DNA of 64,000 nucleotides from NCBI GenBank assembly GCA_947088135.1, contig CAMUFJ010000004.1, positions 1-64,000 on the forward strand, read 5' to 3'. A program made the translations under genes and the position numbers. Origin of the DNA: an uncultured Clostridia bacterium. Lineage in GTDB: Bacteria; Bacillota; Clostridia; Christensenellales; Borkfalkiaceae. Position 1 is the first letter of the stretch, and each line of letters begins with the position of its first letter. Shown here in pieces: positions 33,070 to 41,883 of the stretch. The notes beneath the pieces are model-generated. The model was not told where the DNA came from, did no database searches, and was given only the letters and a program-made list of their open reading frames with translations.

Positions 33070-34263
33070 ATGAAAAGAAAGCTTGCGATTATATTTCTTG
33101 TTTTAATTATGTCGTTATGCACGGCGGTCGGGTGCAGTAACGGGGGCAACAAAAAAGACGTGACGGGAATGGTAAAGGTCACTTACCATCTGGAAGGCGG
33201 GGTTTACCGGAATTGCACGGAGCCCGTCGTCATGTATTACGGCTTCCAGGAAGGGACGGAGAACAAAATTAAGGATCCCGGCGCGGAGGACAAGAAGGAC
33301 AGACCCAAAACCGACGACGCCAACGCGCAGGTGAAGCGCGACGAGTACAAGCTCGATGGCTGGTACCGCGTGAAGACGGGGGAAGGCGAAGACGCCGTAT
33401 ATTCGGACAAGTGGAACTTCGCGACCGACAAGGTCACGGCGGACGGCGTGGAGCTGTACGCGAAGTGGGTTCCCGTCGTGCGCTATACCTACAACGTGTG
33501 CTATATCGACGAGGACGGATCAAAGGTCGTTTTGGGAAGCTACAACGTAAACGCGGGCGATCCGTTTGAGGACAAGTTCGACTACAAGGACAAGCGGAAC
33601 GGATACACCGCGCTGAACGGCTTCTACGACGAGAACGGCGATCCTTGGGATGAGAACTTCGTTCATCCCGGCGGGGACGAGAGCACGGCGATCGACGTAT
33701 TCGTGAAATACGAGAAGGGCGAATTCGTGCAGGTCTATACGGCGGACGATCTCATCAGAAACCGAAACAAGGACATTATGCTCATGGCGGACATCGACTT
33801 GGAGGGCAGAGAGTTCTACGGCTTCGGCGATTATAAGAAGATCTTCCGCGGGAACGGGCACACGGTTTCCAACTTCGTGCTTGCTTACTCGGCGGATAGA
33901 GGCTCTCTCATCTCCGACGATGATTTGGGCGACGAGGGCGGAATCCTTTGCATCTCCCTTTTCGGAATCATGGAGAACGCGACCGTGCAGGACGTTGTTT
34001 TCGAAAACTTCACGATCGACGTAAAGACCTCTTTACGGCAGACGAGAAAGATCATCGTTGCTCCGCTGTGCGTGAAGGCGGAAAACAGCAGTGTGAGCGG
34101 GGTGACGGTAAAACCCGTTTATACGGTGTCGCAGCTGCCCGCAACCATCAAGAACGATCCCGACAGGCTCGTTTTGGTGAACGACAAGGCGTACTACTTC
34201 GAGCGGGAGAGCACGTTTGAGAACGTGACCGTTACGGTGGACGACAGGACGGACGCGGAATAA
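33070..34263 (+). CDS. Lipoprotein with InlB B-repeat-like domain
   Basis: A 397-residue exported lipoprotein (lipobox CTAVGC, Cys22). Residues about 90-150 contain an InlB/Listeria-Bacteroides-type repeat (DGWYRVKTGEG ending LYAKWVP), and about 150-220 hold a second less exact copy. The C-terminal part (ADIDLEGREFYGFGDYKKIFRGNGHTVSNFVL) is a right-handed beta-helix-like segment seen in adhesins with GLUG-type repeats. It is probably a surface-binding protein. It precedes oppA by 59 bases on the same strand and may share its promoter. Confidence 0.8.
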   Translation: MKRKLAIIFLVLIMSLCTAVGCSNGGNKKDVTGMVKVTYHLEGGVYRNCTEPVVMYYGFQEGTENKIKDPGAEDKKDRPKTDDANAQVKRDEYKLDGWYRVKTGEGEDAVYSDKWNFATDKVTADGVELYAKWVPVVRYTYNVCYIDEDGSKVVLGSYNVNAGDPFEDKFDYKDKRNGYTALNGFYDENGDPWDENFVHPGGDESTAIDVFVKYEKGEFVQVYTADDLIRNRNKDIMLMADIDLEGREFYGFGDYKKIFRGNGHTVSNFVLAYSADRGSLISDDDLGDEGGILCISLFGIMENATVQDVVFENFTIDVKTSLRQTRKIIVAPLCVKAENSSVSGVTVKPVYTVSQLPATIKNDPDRLVLVNDKAYYFERESTFENVTVTVDDRTDAE

Positions 34264-34322
34264 CGCTTCGAAACAAAAAAAGAAATATTTAATACCGAAA
34301 AATAGGAAGGAGAAATTCAGAG

Positions 34323-36950
34323 ATGAAAAAATTCGCGAAAGCAATTACGGTAGGAGTTCTTGCGGGGAGCATGGCGCTGAGTGCGGTTGCCTGCAAGCCC
34401 GACGAGGACGGCAACAAGAAGTATTACAACAACGAAACCGATCCCCTTCGGTTCACGACCTTGGACGTAGACGGAGTGTTCAATCCCTTCTTCTCGACCT
34501 CGGCGACGGATAGCAACATCGTCGGCATGACGCAGCTTTCCATGCTCGCGAACGACGCGGCGGGCAATCCCGCTTACGGCGACGACGAGGCGTGCGTCGT
34601 GAAGGATATGGAGATCATTCAGACGGGCGTCGAGGACGTCGACTTGAAGACGGAATATCGCTTCGTGCTCAAAAATAACGTGAAGTTCTCCGACGGCACC
34701 CCCCTCACCATGAAGGACGTGCTCTTCAACTTCTACGTCTATCTCGACATTGCCTATACGGGTTCGAGCACCATTTATTCCACCGACATCGTGGGACTCA
34801 AAGAATACCGCACGCAGGCCGCCGACGAGAAGGAGCAGGAAGCCTTCATGCAGAAGTTCGAAATCGCGGCGGACGCGAGAATCAACGCGCTCGTGTCGAT
34901 GGCGGACGAGATCTTCGACGAGCACGCCGACGAGCTGATGAATACGGCGGATTTCAAAGAATATTTGCAAGCCAAGCAGGACGCGGGCATTTACCCGCAT
35001 TTGGTCGCCGACTTCGATAAGGCGTTGCAGCTCTTCAAGGAGGAGCTCGAAGCGGACTACTCGGCGAACCTCAACACCTACGAGGACACCAAATTTACGG
35101 ACAGGGACGGCAAGGTGTACGAGGGACTTTTCACGACCGACGTGGAATCCTTCCTCTACAACGAAGGCTATATCACTTGGAACAAGCGGGACGGCAAGCT
35201 CGAATCCGCGCTCACCAACAATCTCGGCGATTTCAAAGATCCTTCGAAGTGGGACAAGGATAAGGCGATCAACGCCATCATCACGGATAAAATCCCTTAC
35301 GATATCGCAGAGGTCGTGCAGTATTGGAACACGGCGGTCACGCTGAGCGATTTCCTTGCCAAAGCGGAGCTCGAAGCGTACAATCAGGCGAATCCCGATA
35401 AGACCTATAAGAACATTACGGGCATCAAGTTCGCAAACGGCGGTACGGAGCGCGGCGGCGACAACAGCGTAAAGGTGAACGGCGTCACCTACGACAAGCC
35501 CGAATACGCGGCGGACGGCACAGTCACCGCGGGCAACGAGGTGCTCAGCATCACCATCAACAACATCGACCCTAAGGCGATTTGGAACTTCGCCATTCCC
35601 GTAGCCCCGATGAGCTACTATTCGGACAAAGCGCACATCGACGCGTTCGACTACGTGGAGCACTTCGGCGTGGAGTGGGGAACGCAGTCCTTCATGACGA
35701 ACGTCGTAAAGAACCGCGATAAGCTGGGCGTGCCCGTCGGCGCAGGGCCTTACATGGCGTCAAAGTCGAGCGGCGGTACGGATAACGTAAAGGCCACCGA
35801 CTTTTACAGCAACCGCGTCATCTACTTCGAGCGCAACCCTAATTATTTGATGGGGCCCGCTAAGATCAAGAAGGTGAATTTCGTCGTCGTTACCTCCACC
35901 TCCATGCTCAACAACCTCTATGCGGGCGACGTGGACTTTGCGGAGCCCAACGCTAAGCCCGAAACCATTCAGCAGATCGAAGGATATTCCAATTTGGCGC
36001 ATAAGTCGATCACCACTTCCGGTTACGGCTATATCGGGATCAACGCAGGTAAAGTACCCGCGCTCGCCGTTCGTCAGGCAATCATGTACAGCATCAACAC
36101 GCAGCTTTGCGTAGAGTATTACAAGACGGGCGCGACGCAGATCCACCGCTCCATGTCTACGGCAAGCTGGGCGTACCCCGACGGCTGCACCGCTTACTAT
36201 CCGTTTATCGGCGGTCCCGTACCCGCAAACCTCAACGTAGTCGATCCTCAATATAAGGAATTTGTAAACAAAAAGGGTAAGAAGGCGGGCGACACGTTCA
36301 CCAAAGAAGAACAGCAGGAATTCATCAAGCACCTTGTAGAGGACGTCGCGGGATACACGCCCAATGCGAGCGGGATCTACGCGAAGGGTTCCAATACCTG
36401 TAAATACACCTTCACGATCGCGGGCGAGGGCAACGACCACCCCGCATGGACGGCGCTCTTCCAGGCGGGTAACTTCCTCAACGAAGTGGGATTCCAAATC
36501 AACGTTACGCCCGATTCCAACGCTTTGAGAAAGCTTTCCACCGGCGATTTGACGGTATGGGCGGCGGCTTGGGGCTCGACGATCGACCCCGACATGTATC
36601 AGGTTTACCATAAGGAATCCAAGGCTTCTTCGGTTAACAACTGGGGCTATCCTCAAATCATTCTCAACGCGGGCGGACGTTACGACACGGAAGTCGCGAT
36701 CGTAGACGAGCTTTCCGATTGGATCGAGAGAGCGCGTACCACCAACGATCAGAAAGACCGCGCCGAAATGTACTCCAAGGCGCTCGATCTCGTGATGCAG
36801 CTTGCGGTGGAGCTTCCCACCTACCAGCGCGACGACTTGTTTGCTTACGACAAGACGAGAATCGACGAAACGACGTTCAACCAAGACACTTCGTCCTACA
36901 AGGGACTTACGAGCGATATGCACCTCCTTTCCCTTATTACGGAAAAATAA
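34323..36950 (+). CDS. oppA: Oligopeptide ABC transporter, substrate-binding lipoprotein
   Basis: An 875-residue family 5 solute-binding protein (SBP_bac_5). The lipobox ALSAVAC places the anchor at Cys24. Family landmarks are FTLKN-like RFVLKNNVKFSDGTPLTMKDVLFNF near 100-140 and the later NPNYLMGPAKIKKVNFVVV near 520. It is about 300 residues longer than typical OppA; the excess lies around residues 165-430, acidic and helix-rich. It captures peptides and hands them to OppBC. AAGGAGA lies 10 bases before the ATG. Confidence 0.92.
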   Translation: MKKFAKAITVGVLAGSMALSAVACKPDEDGNKKYYNNETDPLRFTTLDVDGVFNPFFSTSATDSNIVGMTQLSMLANDAAGNPAYGDDEACVVKDMEIIQTGVEDVDLKTEYRFVLKNNVKFSDGTPLTMKDVLFNFYVYLDIAYTGSSTIYSTDIVGLKEYRTQAADEKEQEAFMQKFEIAADARINALVSMADEIFDEHADELMNTADFKEYLQAKQDAGIYPHLVADFDKALQLFKEELEADYSANLNTYEDTKFTDRDGKVYEGLFTTDVESFLYNEGYITWNKRDGKLESALTNNLGDFKDPSKWDKDKAINAIITDKIPYDIAEVVQYWNTAVTLSDFLAKAELEAYNQANPDKTYKNITGIKFANGGTERGGDNSVKVNGVTYDKPEYAADGTVTAGNEVLSITINNIDPKAIWNFAIPVAPMSYYSDKAHIDAFDYVEHFGVEWGTQSFMTNVVKNRDKLGVPVGAGPYMASKSSGGTDNVKATDFYSNRVIYFERNPNYLMGPAKIKKVNFVVVTSTSMLNNLYAGDVDFAEPNAKPETIQQIEGYSNLAHKSITTSGYGYIGINAGKVPALAVRQAIMYSINTQLCVEYYKTGATQIHRSMSTASWAYPDGCTAYYPFIGGPVPANLNVVDPQYKEFVNKKGKKAGDTFTKEEQQEFIKHLVEDVAGYTPNASGIYAKGSNTCKYTFTIAGEGNDHPAWTALFQAGNFLNEVGFQINVTPDSNALRKLSTGDLTVWAAAWGSTIDPDMYQVYHKESKASSVNNWGYPQIILNAGGRYDTEVAIVDELSDWIERARTTNDQKDRAEMYSKALDLVMQLAVELPTYQRDDLFAYDKTRIDETTFNQDTSSYKGLTSDMHLLSLITEK

Positions 36951-36969
36951 TTAACGCGCAGGATAACTT

Positions 36970-37965
36970 ATGGTAAAGTATATCTTAAAACGGTTGGGAA
37001 TTTCTATCATAGTTCTTCTCGGCGTTTCATTGATCATATATACTCTGGTGCGTCTTATGCCGATGAACTATATTCAGCAGACCTATCAGGAAAAGATCAA
37101 TCTCGGTGAAATTAAGCAAGAGGACTACGATAACCTTTTAAAACTGTACGGGCTTGACGGCAGTATCATTTCGGGATATTTCGGCTGGCTCGGCAATATG
37201 CTCAAAGGCGAACTCGGAAATTCCTTCAAATATCAGCTTCCCGTTACGGAAGTGATTGCAAAGAATATGTGGGTATCCTTCGCGATCGCGTTGGTCGCCA
37301 CCGTTTTGCAGTTCCTGATCGCGATCCCGCTCGGCATTTCGAGCGCGACGCACCAATATTCCGCAAGGGACTACACAGTAACCGTGTTTACCATGATCGG
37401 GTTGTCCCTGCCGACTTATTTCTTCGGCGCGATCGTCATCAAGCTGTTTGCGGTCGATTTGGGTTGGCTTCCCGTAAGCGGATTGGTGGATACGAGCACG
37501 ACTTATGCGAACACCTTCGTGGGGCAGATGGCAAAACTCGGGGACATCATTCACCACATGATCCTCCCCATTACGGTAACGGTCATTCTCTCCCTCGGCG
37601 GGCTCATGCGTTACACCCGTACGAACACCCTCGAAGTGCTCAACGCCGACTATATCCGTACGGCGCGCGCAAAGGGGCTTTCGGAAAAAACGGTCATCTA
37701 CAAGCACGCTTTCCGCAATACCCTCATTCCTTTGGCGACCCTCTTGGCGGGCATCATCCCCGGACTTTTCGGCGGTATGATGATCACCGAGCAGGTGTTC
37801 GGCATTCCGGGGATCGGGAACATGGCGTATCAGGCGTTGCTCGTAGGCGACATTCCTTTCGTCATGGGTTACAATATGTTTTTGGCAATTTTAACGGTAA
37901 TCGGAACGCTTTTTTCCGATTTGATGTACGCAGTGGTAGATCCGCGCGTCAAGCTCGGGAGATGA
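36970..37965 (+). CDS. oppB: Oligopeptide ABC transporter permease OppB
   Basis: A 331-residue inner-membrane permease with six helices. The N-terminal MVKYILKRLGISIIVLLGVSL is the signature of DppB/OppB proteins, and the EAA-like loop YIRTARAKGLSEKTVIYKHAFRNTLIP is the contact site for the ATPase. It begins 19 bases after oppA with AGGA ahead of the ATG. Confidence 0.94.
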   Translation: MVKYILKRLGISIIVLLGVSLIIYTLVRLMPMNYIQQTYQEKINLGEIKQEDYDNLLKLYGLDGSIISGYFGWLGNMLKGELGNSFKYQLPVTEVIAKNMWVSFAIALVATVLQFLIAIPLGISSATHQYSARDYTVTVFTMIGLSLPTYFFGAIVIKLFAVDLGWLPVSGLVDTSTTYANTFVGQMAKLGDIIHHMILPITVTVILSLGGLMRYTRTNTLEVLNADYIRTARAKGLSEKTVIYKHAFRNTLIPLATLLAGIIPGLFGGMMITEQVFGIPGIGNMAYQALLVGDIPFVMGYNMFLAILTVIGTLFSDLMYAVVDPRVKLGR

Positions 37966-37975
37966 GGTGGCAGGT

Positions 37976-39121
37976 ATGAACGAAGGTCATGAATTAGACG
38001 AAAAACTCCATACCGCCTCCGAAGAGAACAAGGCGGAAACCGTCGAAACGGATATCTCCAAAGCGGAAGCCGTCAAAACGGAAGTTACCCAAGCCGTTGA
38101 AGCAGTAGTTGCCGAAACGGCGGAAGCGGGGGAAGAAGAGGCTACCTATAAGGAAATGAGCCCGCTCCGCCTCGTCATGCGCAGGTTCTTCCGCTCCAAG
38201 CTCTCCATCGTCGGGCTTGTCATGATCGCGTTTTTGTTCATCTTTTCCTTTTTCGGTCCCGTCGTGTATCGGGCGTGGGGGGAGGAAGAGCAGGATCTGA
38301 CCCCTACGACGAGCATCGTGCAGGAGAGCTACTCCTACCGCGACGAGAACGGCGAGGAGATTACCGTTGTCGAGGTGCTCGAACACCAGAGCAGTACCAA
38401 CACTTACGCAAATCCTTCCTCAAAGCATCTTTTGGGGACTGACGACAAGGCGATGGACGTGTTCGTCCGTCTTATGTACGGCGGGCGTATCTCGCTCATG
38501 ATCGGCTTTATCGTCGTCATTTTGGAAACGGTCATCGGCATTATTTTGGGGGGCTTGGCGGGCTATTTCGGCGGCTGGGTCGATCAGATCATCATGCGTA
38601 TCGTCGATATATTCAGCTGTATTCCGACGCTGCCCATATTGCTCATCGCCTCTTCGGTGATCGACTCATGGGAGCTCAGCGCCGACCAGCAAATATACGT
38701 GCTCATGGTCATCATCACGATATTCAGTTGGAGCGGCGTCGCGCGAATGGTGCGCGGACAGATTTTGTCCCTCAGAGAACAGGAATACATCACGGCGACG
38801 GAGGTCATGGGGCTTCCCACTTGGCGGAAGATTTTCAAACACCTCATTCCCAACGTAATGCCCCAGCTTATCGTTTCCATGACTCTTGGCTTAGGCAGCG
38901 TTATTTTGTACGAATCCACCCTGTCCTATTTGGGGCTCGGCGTAAAGTTCCCCAAGGCGGCGTGGGGGTCGATGATCGCGCTCGTGAACGACCCCATGAT
39001 CATGCAATATCACCCCAACGTTTGGTTGCCCGCGGGCTTCCTCATCGTCATCGCCGTGCTCGGGTTCAACTTCGTCGGCGACGGATTGCGGGACGCAATG
39101 GATCCCAAGGCGAGGAAATAG
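37976..39121 (+). CDS. oppC: Oligopeptide ABC transporter permease OppC with extended acidic N-terminus
   Basis: A 381-residue permease. A long, very acidic, Ala/Val/Glu-rich cytoplasmic tail (residues 1-62) precedes the OppC core (MRRFFRSKLSIVGLVMIAFLF). The coupling loop is YITATEVMGLPTWRKIFKHLIPNVMPQL. The start at ATG 37976 has GAGGTGG 6 bases upstream, in preference to a GTG nine bases earlier. The tail is longer than in usual OppC and may be a protein-interaction segment. Confidence 0.92.
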   Translation: MNEGHELDEKLHTASEENKAETVETDISKAEAVKTEVTQAVEAVVAETAEAGEEEATYKEMSPLRLVMRRFFRSKLSIVGLVMIAFLFIFSFFGPVVYRAWGEEEQDLTPTTSIVQESYSYRDENGEEITVVEVLEHQSSTNTYANPSSKHLLGTDDKAMDVFVRLMYGGRISLMIGFIVVILETVIGIILGGLAGYFGGWVDQIIMRIVDIFSCIPTLPILLIASSVIDSWELSADQQIYVLMVIITIFSWSGVARMVRGQILSLREQEYITATEVMGLPTWRKIFKHLIPNVMPQLIVSMTLGLGSVILYESTLSYLGLGVKFPKAAWGSMIALVNDPMIMQYHPNVWLPAGFLIVIAVLGFNFVGDGLRDAMDPKARK

Positions 39122-39124
39122 CGT

Positions 39125-40285
39125 ATGAAACCCAAGAAAAATACAAATTATATCTCGCTGAAAGAATCGCGCAAGATCATCAAATATAACGTCAAGCAAA
39201 TGCGCTACTATGAGGCGCAAAAACGGCGCAAACTCACCCAAGAGGAGTTTACCGGCGTCATGCGCGACGAGAACAACATCATTGAAATCGACGGCTTAAA
39301 GACCTGTTTCTTTACGGACACGGGCACGGTCATGTCGGTCAACGGCGTTTCCTTCGATATCCCCAAAAATAAGATCGTCGGCGTCGTGGGGGAATCAGGT
39401 TGCGGTAAGAGCGTTACTTCGCTTTCTATCATGCAACTCGTGCAGGCGCCCCAAGGACAGACCGTGGCGGGGGAAATCCGCTTTAATTCCGACGATTTGG
39501 GTACCAACGAGGAAGGCAAAAAACTTGCCTACGATATCGTGAAGATGCCCACCCGCGAAATGTACAAGATCCGCGGGAAAGACATTACCATGATTTTCCA
39601 AGAGCCCATGACGAGCTTAAATCCCGTGTTTACGATCGGATTCCAGCTCGACGAAGTGTCCTTCGTCCACTCGCCCGACATGAGCAAGGAGGCGGCGAAG
39701 GCGTACAGTATCGAGCTCTTGAAAAAGGTGGGCATTTCCATGCCCGAGCACGTGTATAAGAGTTATCCGCACGAACTATCGGGAGGAATGCGCCAGCGCG
39801 TCATGATCGCTATGGCGATCGCGGGCAAGCCCAAGCTCATTATTGCCGACGAGCCGACGACCGCGCTCGACGTTACCATTCAGGCGCAGATTTTGGAGCT
39901 TCTGCGCGAACTGCAAAAGCAAGAGGGCTGTTCGGTCATGCTTATCACGCACGATTTGGGCGTGATCGCGGAAATGGCGGACGAAGTAGTCGTCATGTAC
40001 GCAGGGCGGGTCATCGAGCGGGGCACGGTGCAGGATATTTTCTTAAATCCCCTGCATCCCTATACGGTGGGCTTGCAAAAGAGCAAACCGCTCCTCGATT
40101 CGGACGCGAACGAACCGCTCTATTCCATTCCCGGGCAGGTGCCCAATCCCATCAACTTGCCCAACGCCTGTTATTTCAAAAACCGCTGTAACCGCTGCAC
40201 CAAAGCGTGCGCGGGCGAGTATCCCCAAACGGTACAGGTCAGCCCCACCCATTCGGTGGCGTGCTACCTTTACGCAAAAGAGTGA
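39125..40285 (+). CDS. oppD: Oligopeptide ABC transporter ATPase OppD
   Basis: A 386-residue ATPase. Walker A is GESGCGKS, the signature LSGGMRQR and Walker B LIIADEPTTALD, followed by LITHDLGVIAEMAD. The C-terminal oligopeptide-binding region carries the four-Cys CYFKNRCNRCTKAC that may hold an Fe-S cluster, as seen in DppD-type proteins. There is a lysine- and tyrosine-rich N-terminal extension of about 45 residues, with a supported start (GAGG before ATG 39125). It lies three bases after oppC. Confidence 0.94.
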   Translation: MKPKKNTNYISLKESRKIIKYNVKQMRYYEAQKRRKLTQEEFTGVMRDENNIIEIDGLKTCFFTDTGTVMSVNGVSFDIPKNKIVGVVGESGCGKSVTSLSIMQLVQAPQGQTVAGEIRFNSDDLGTNEEGKKLAYDIVKMPTREMYKIRGKDITMIFQEPMTSLNPVFTIGFQLDEVSFVHSPDMSKEAAKAYSIELLKKVGISMPEHVYKSYPHELSGGMRQRVMIAMAIAGKPKLIIADEPTTALDVTIQAQILELLRELQKQEGCSVMLITHDLGVIAEMADEVVVMYAGRVIERGTVQDIFLNPLHPYTVGLQKSKPLLDSDANEPLYSIPGQVPNPINLPNACYFKNRCNRCTKACAGEYPQTVQVSPTHSVACYLYAKE

Positions 40286-40293
40286 GCCGATTT

Positions 40294-41604
40294 ATGGAAG
40301 AAATGATTATCAATGAAGAGAATGCGACTCCCGCGGAGGAGGACGCGCTTCTCAGAGTGGAGGGCTTGAAAAAGTACTTCCCTATCTCGAAAAAACTTCA
40401 TATCGTCGCGCCTGCGAAGGCGATCAAGGAGCGGATCGTTCACCTGTTCAACAAGGATAAACCCGTTGAAACGGAGAAAATCAAGTGGAGCACGACGACC
40501 TACCTCAAAGCGGTGGACGACGTGAGCTTTTCCGTGAAAAAGGGAACGACGATCGGCGTCGTGGGGGAATCGGGCTGCGGCAAAACCACCCTCGGGCGTA
40601 CCGTGCTTCGGCTTCACGAGTCGGACGGCGGAAAAATCGTCTTTATGGGCGAGGACATCACGCATCTTAAAAAGAAGCAGATGATGAAGTACCGCACGGA
40701 CATTCAGCTCATTTTTCAAGACCCGTATTCCAGCCTTCCGCCGAGAATGACGGTGGGAAGCATCATCGCCGAGCCTGTGCGCGTTCACAAGATCGTACCC
40801 AAGAACGAGGTCTATAATTACGTTATCGACATCATGAAGCAGTGCGGTTTGCAACCGCAGTATTACGACCGCTATCCCCACGAATTCTCGGGCGGACAGC
40901 GTCAGCGTATCTGCATTGCGCGCGCGCTTGCCGTAAAGCCCAAGCTCGTCATTTGCGACGAGCCCGTGAGCGCGCTCGACGTTTCCATTCAGGCGCAGAT
41001 CATCAACCTTTTAAAGGATCTGCAACGGAGTATCGGGCTCACTTACGTTTTCATCTCGCACGATTTATCCGTCGTTAAGTACATCACGGATCAAATTCTC
41101 GTCATGTATCTCGGCAACGCCATGGAGCAAAGCGAAACGGAGGATCTGTTCAACAATCCTCTGCACCCTTACACGAAAGCGCTTTTCTCCGCCGTGCCCG
41201 TTCCAAATCCCACGGTCAAGATGAACCGCATTATTTTGGAGGGAGATATTCCGTCGCCCGCCAACCCGCCCGCAGGGTGCAAATTCCATACCCGTTGCGC
41301 GCATTGTATGAAGGTCTGCAAGTTCAAACAGCCCGAATACGTCGAAGCGAAAGAAGGGCATTTCGTCGCCTGTCACCTGTATAATAAAGAAGTCATGGAC
41401 AATCTCGCCGTTTACGACGAGGAGTACGACAGAATGGAAGAGGAAAGACGGATAGCCGCGGAGTTGGAGGCGCTTGATACCAAGAATGGAAGAAGAAGAA
41501 AAGTTAAAAAATCCGCAGGAGCAAGCGGAGCCGCAGATGGCGGAGCAGGCGACGGCGGAACCGCCGAAGCCCAAAGCGCGGAAGCGGAAGAAAAAAAAGA
41601 TTAA
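40294..41604 (+). CDS. oppF: Oligopeptide ABC transporter ATPase OppF with C-terminal tail
   Basis: A 436-residue ATPase with Walker A GESGCGKT, signature FSGGQRQR, Walker B LVICDEPVSALD and switch His in FISHDLSVV. An insertion of about 35 residues near the N-terminus (KAIKERIVHLFNKDK) and a C-terminal Cys cluster (CKFHTRCAHCMKVC) are present. The last 50 residues are low-complexity Ala/Gly/Glu; their DNA also encodes the start of the next gene in another frame over 119 bases. Confidence 0.92.
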   Translation: MEEMIINEENATPAEEDALLRVEGLKKYFPISKKLHIVAPAKAIKERIVHLFNKDKPVETEKIKWSTTTYLKAVDDVSFSVKKGTTIGVVGESGCGKTTLGRTVLRLHESDGGKIVFMGEDITHLKKKQMMKYRTDIQLIFQDPYSSLPPRMTVGSIIAEPVRVHKIVPKNEVYNYVIDIMKQCGLQPQYYDRYPHEFSGGQRQRICIARALAVKPKLVICDEPVSALDVSIQAQIINLLKDLQRSIGLTYVFISHDLSVVKYITDQILVMYLGNAMEQSETEDLFNNPLHPYTKALFSAVPVPNPTVKMNRIILEGDIPSPANPPAGCKFHTRCAHCMKVCKFKQPEYVEAKEGHFVACHLYNKEVMDNLAVYDEEYDRMEEERRIAAELEALDTKNGRRRKVKKSAGASGAADGGAGDGGTAEAQSAEAEEKKD

Positions 41605-41803
41605 ATATGTAGACGACGGGCATACCGTTTATAATATGGAGAACGTGGGAAACCGTCCGCCCAAGGGCGAAAAGGTGGGTCTTACGCGCAAGGAACGGCG
41701 CGCGGCGATCAAAGCGGCTTTTGCCTGCTATTTCCCAATTTTTCTCGGCGTATTGCTCTGTTTTACCGTCGCCGCATTATTGATATACCTATGGCTGAAA
41801 TAA
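41486..41803 (+). CDS. Small single-span membrane protein overlapping oppF
   Basis: A 105-residue protein: acidic and Pro-rich start, a strongly basic patch (KARKRKKKKIKY), a motif YVDDGHTVYNMENVGN, and one C-terminal helix (residues about 78-104). The first 119 bases overlap the oppF tail in another frame. GGAGG lies 15 bases before the ATG, so translation may be coupled to oppF. The conserved-looking middle motif and the transmembrane end argue for a real gene. Its job is unknown; regulation or assembly of the Opp complex is a guess from position. Confidence 0.65.
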   Translation: MEEEEKLKNPQEQAEPQMAEQATAEPPKPKARKRKKKKIKYVDDGHTVYNMENVGNRPPKGEKVGLTRKERRAAIKAAFACYFPIFLGVLLCFTVAALLIYLWLK

Positions 41804-41883
41804 AAACGGTCAAAAGGCAAAAATTAAAGGTAAGACTATTTCAGAAAGAACATTCATAGGAATTTAGGAATTAAGGAGTTATC

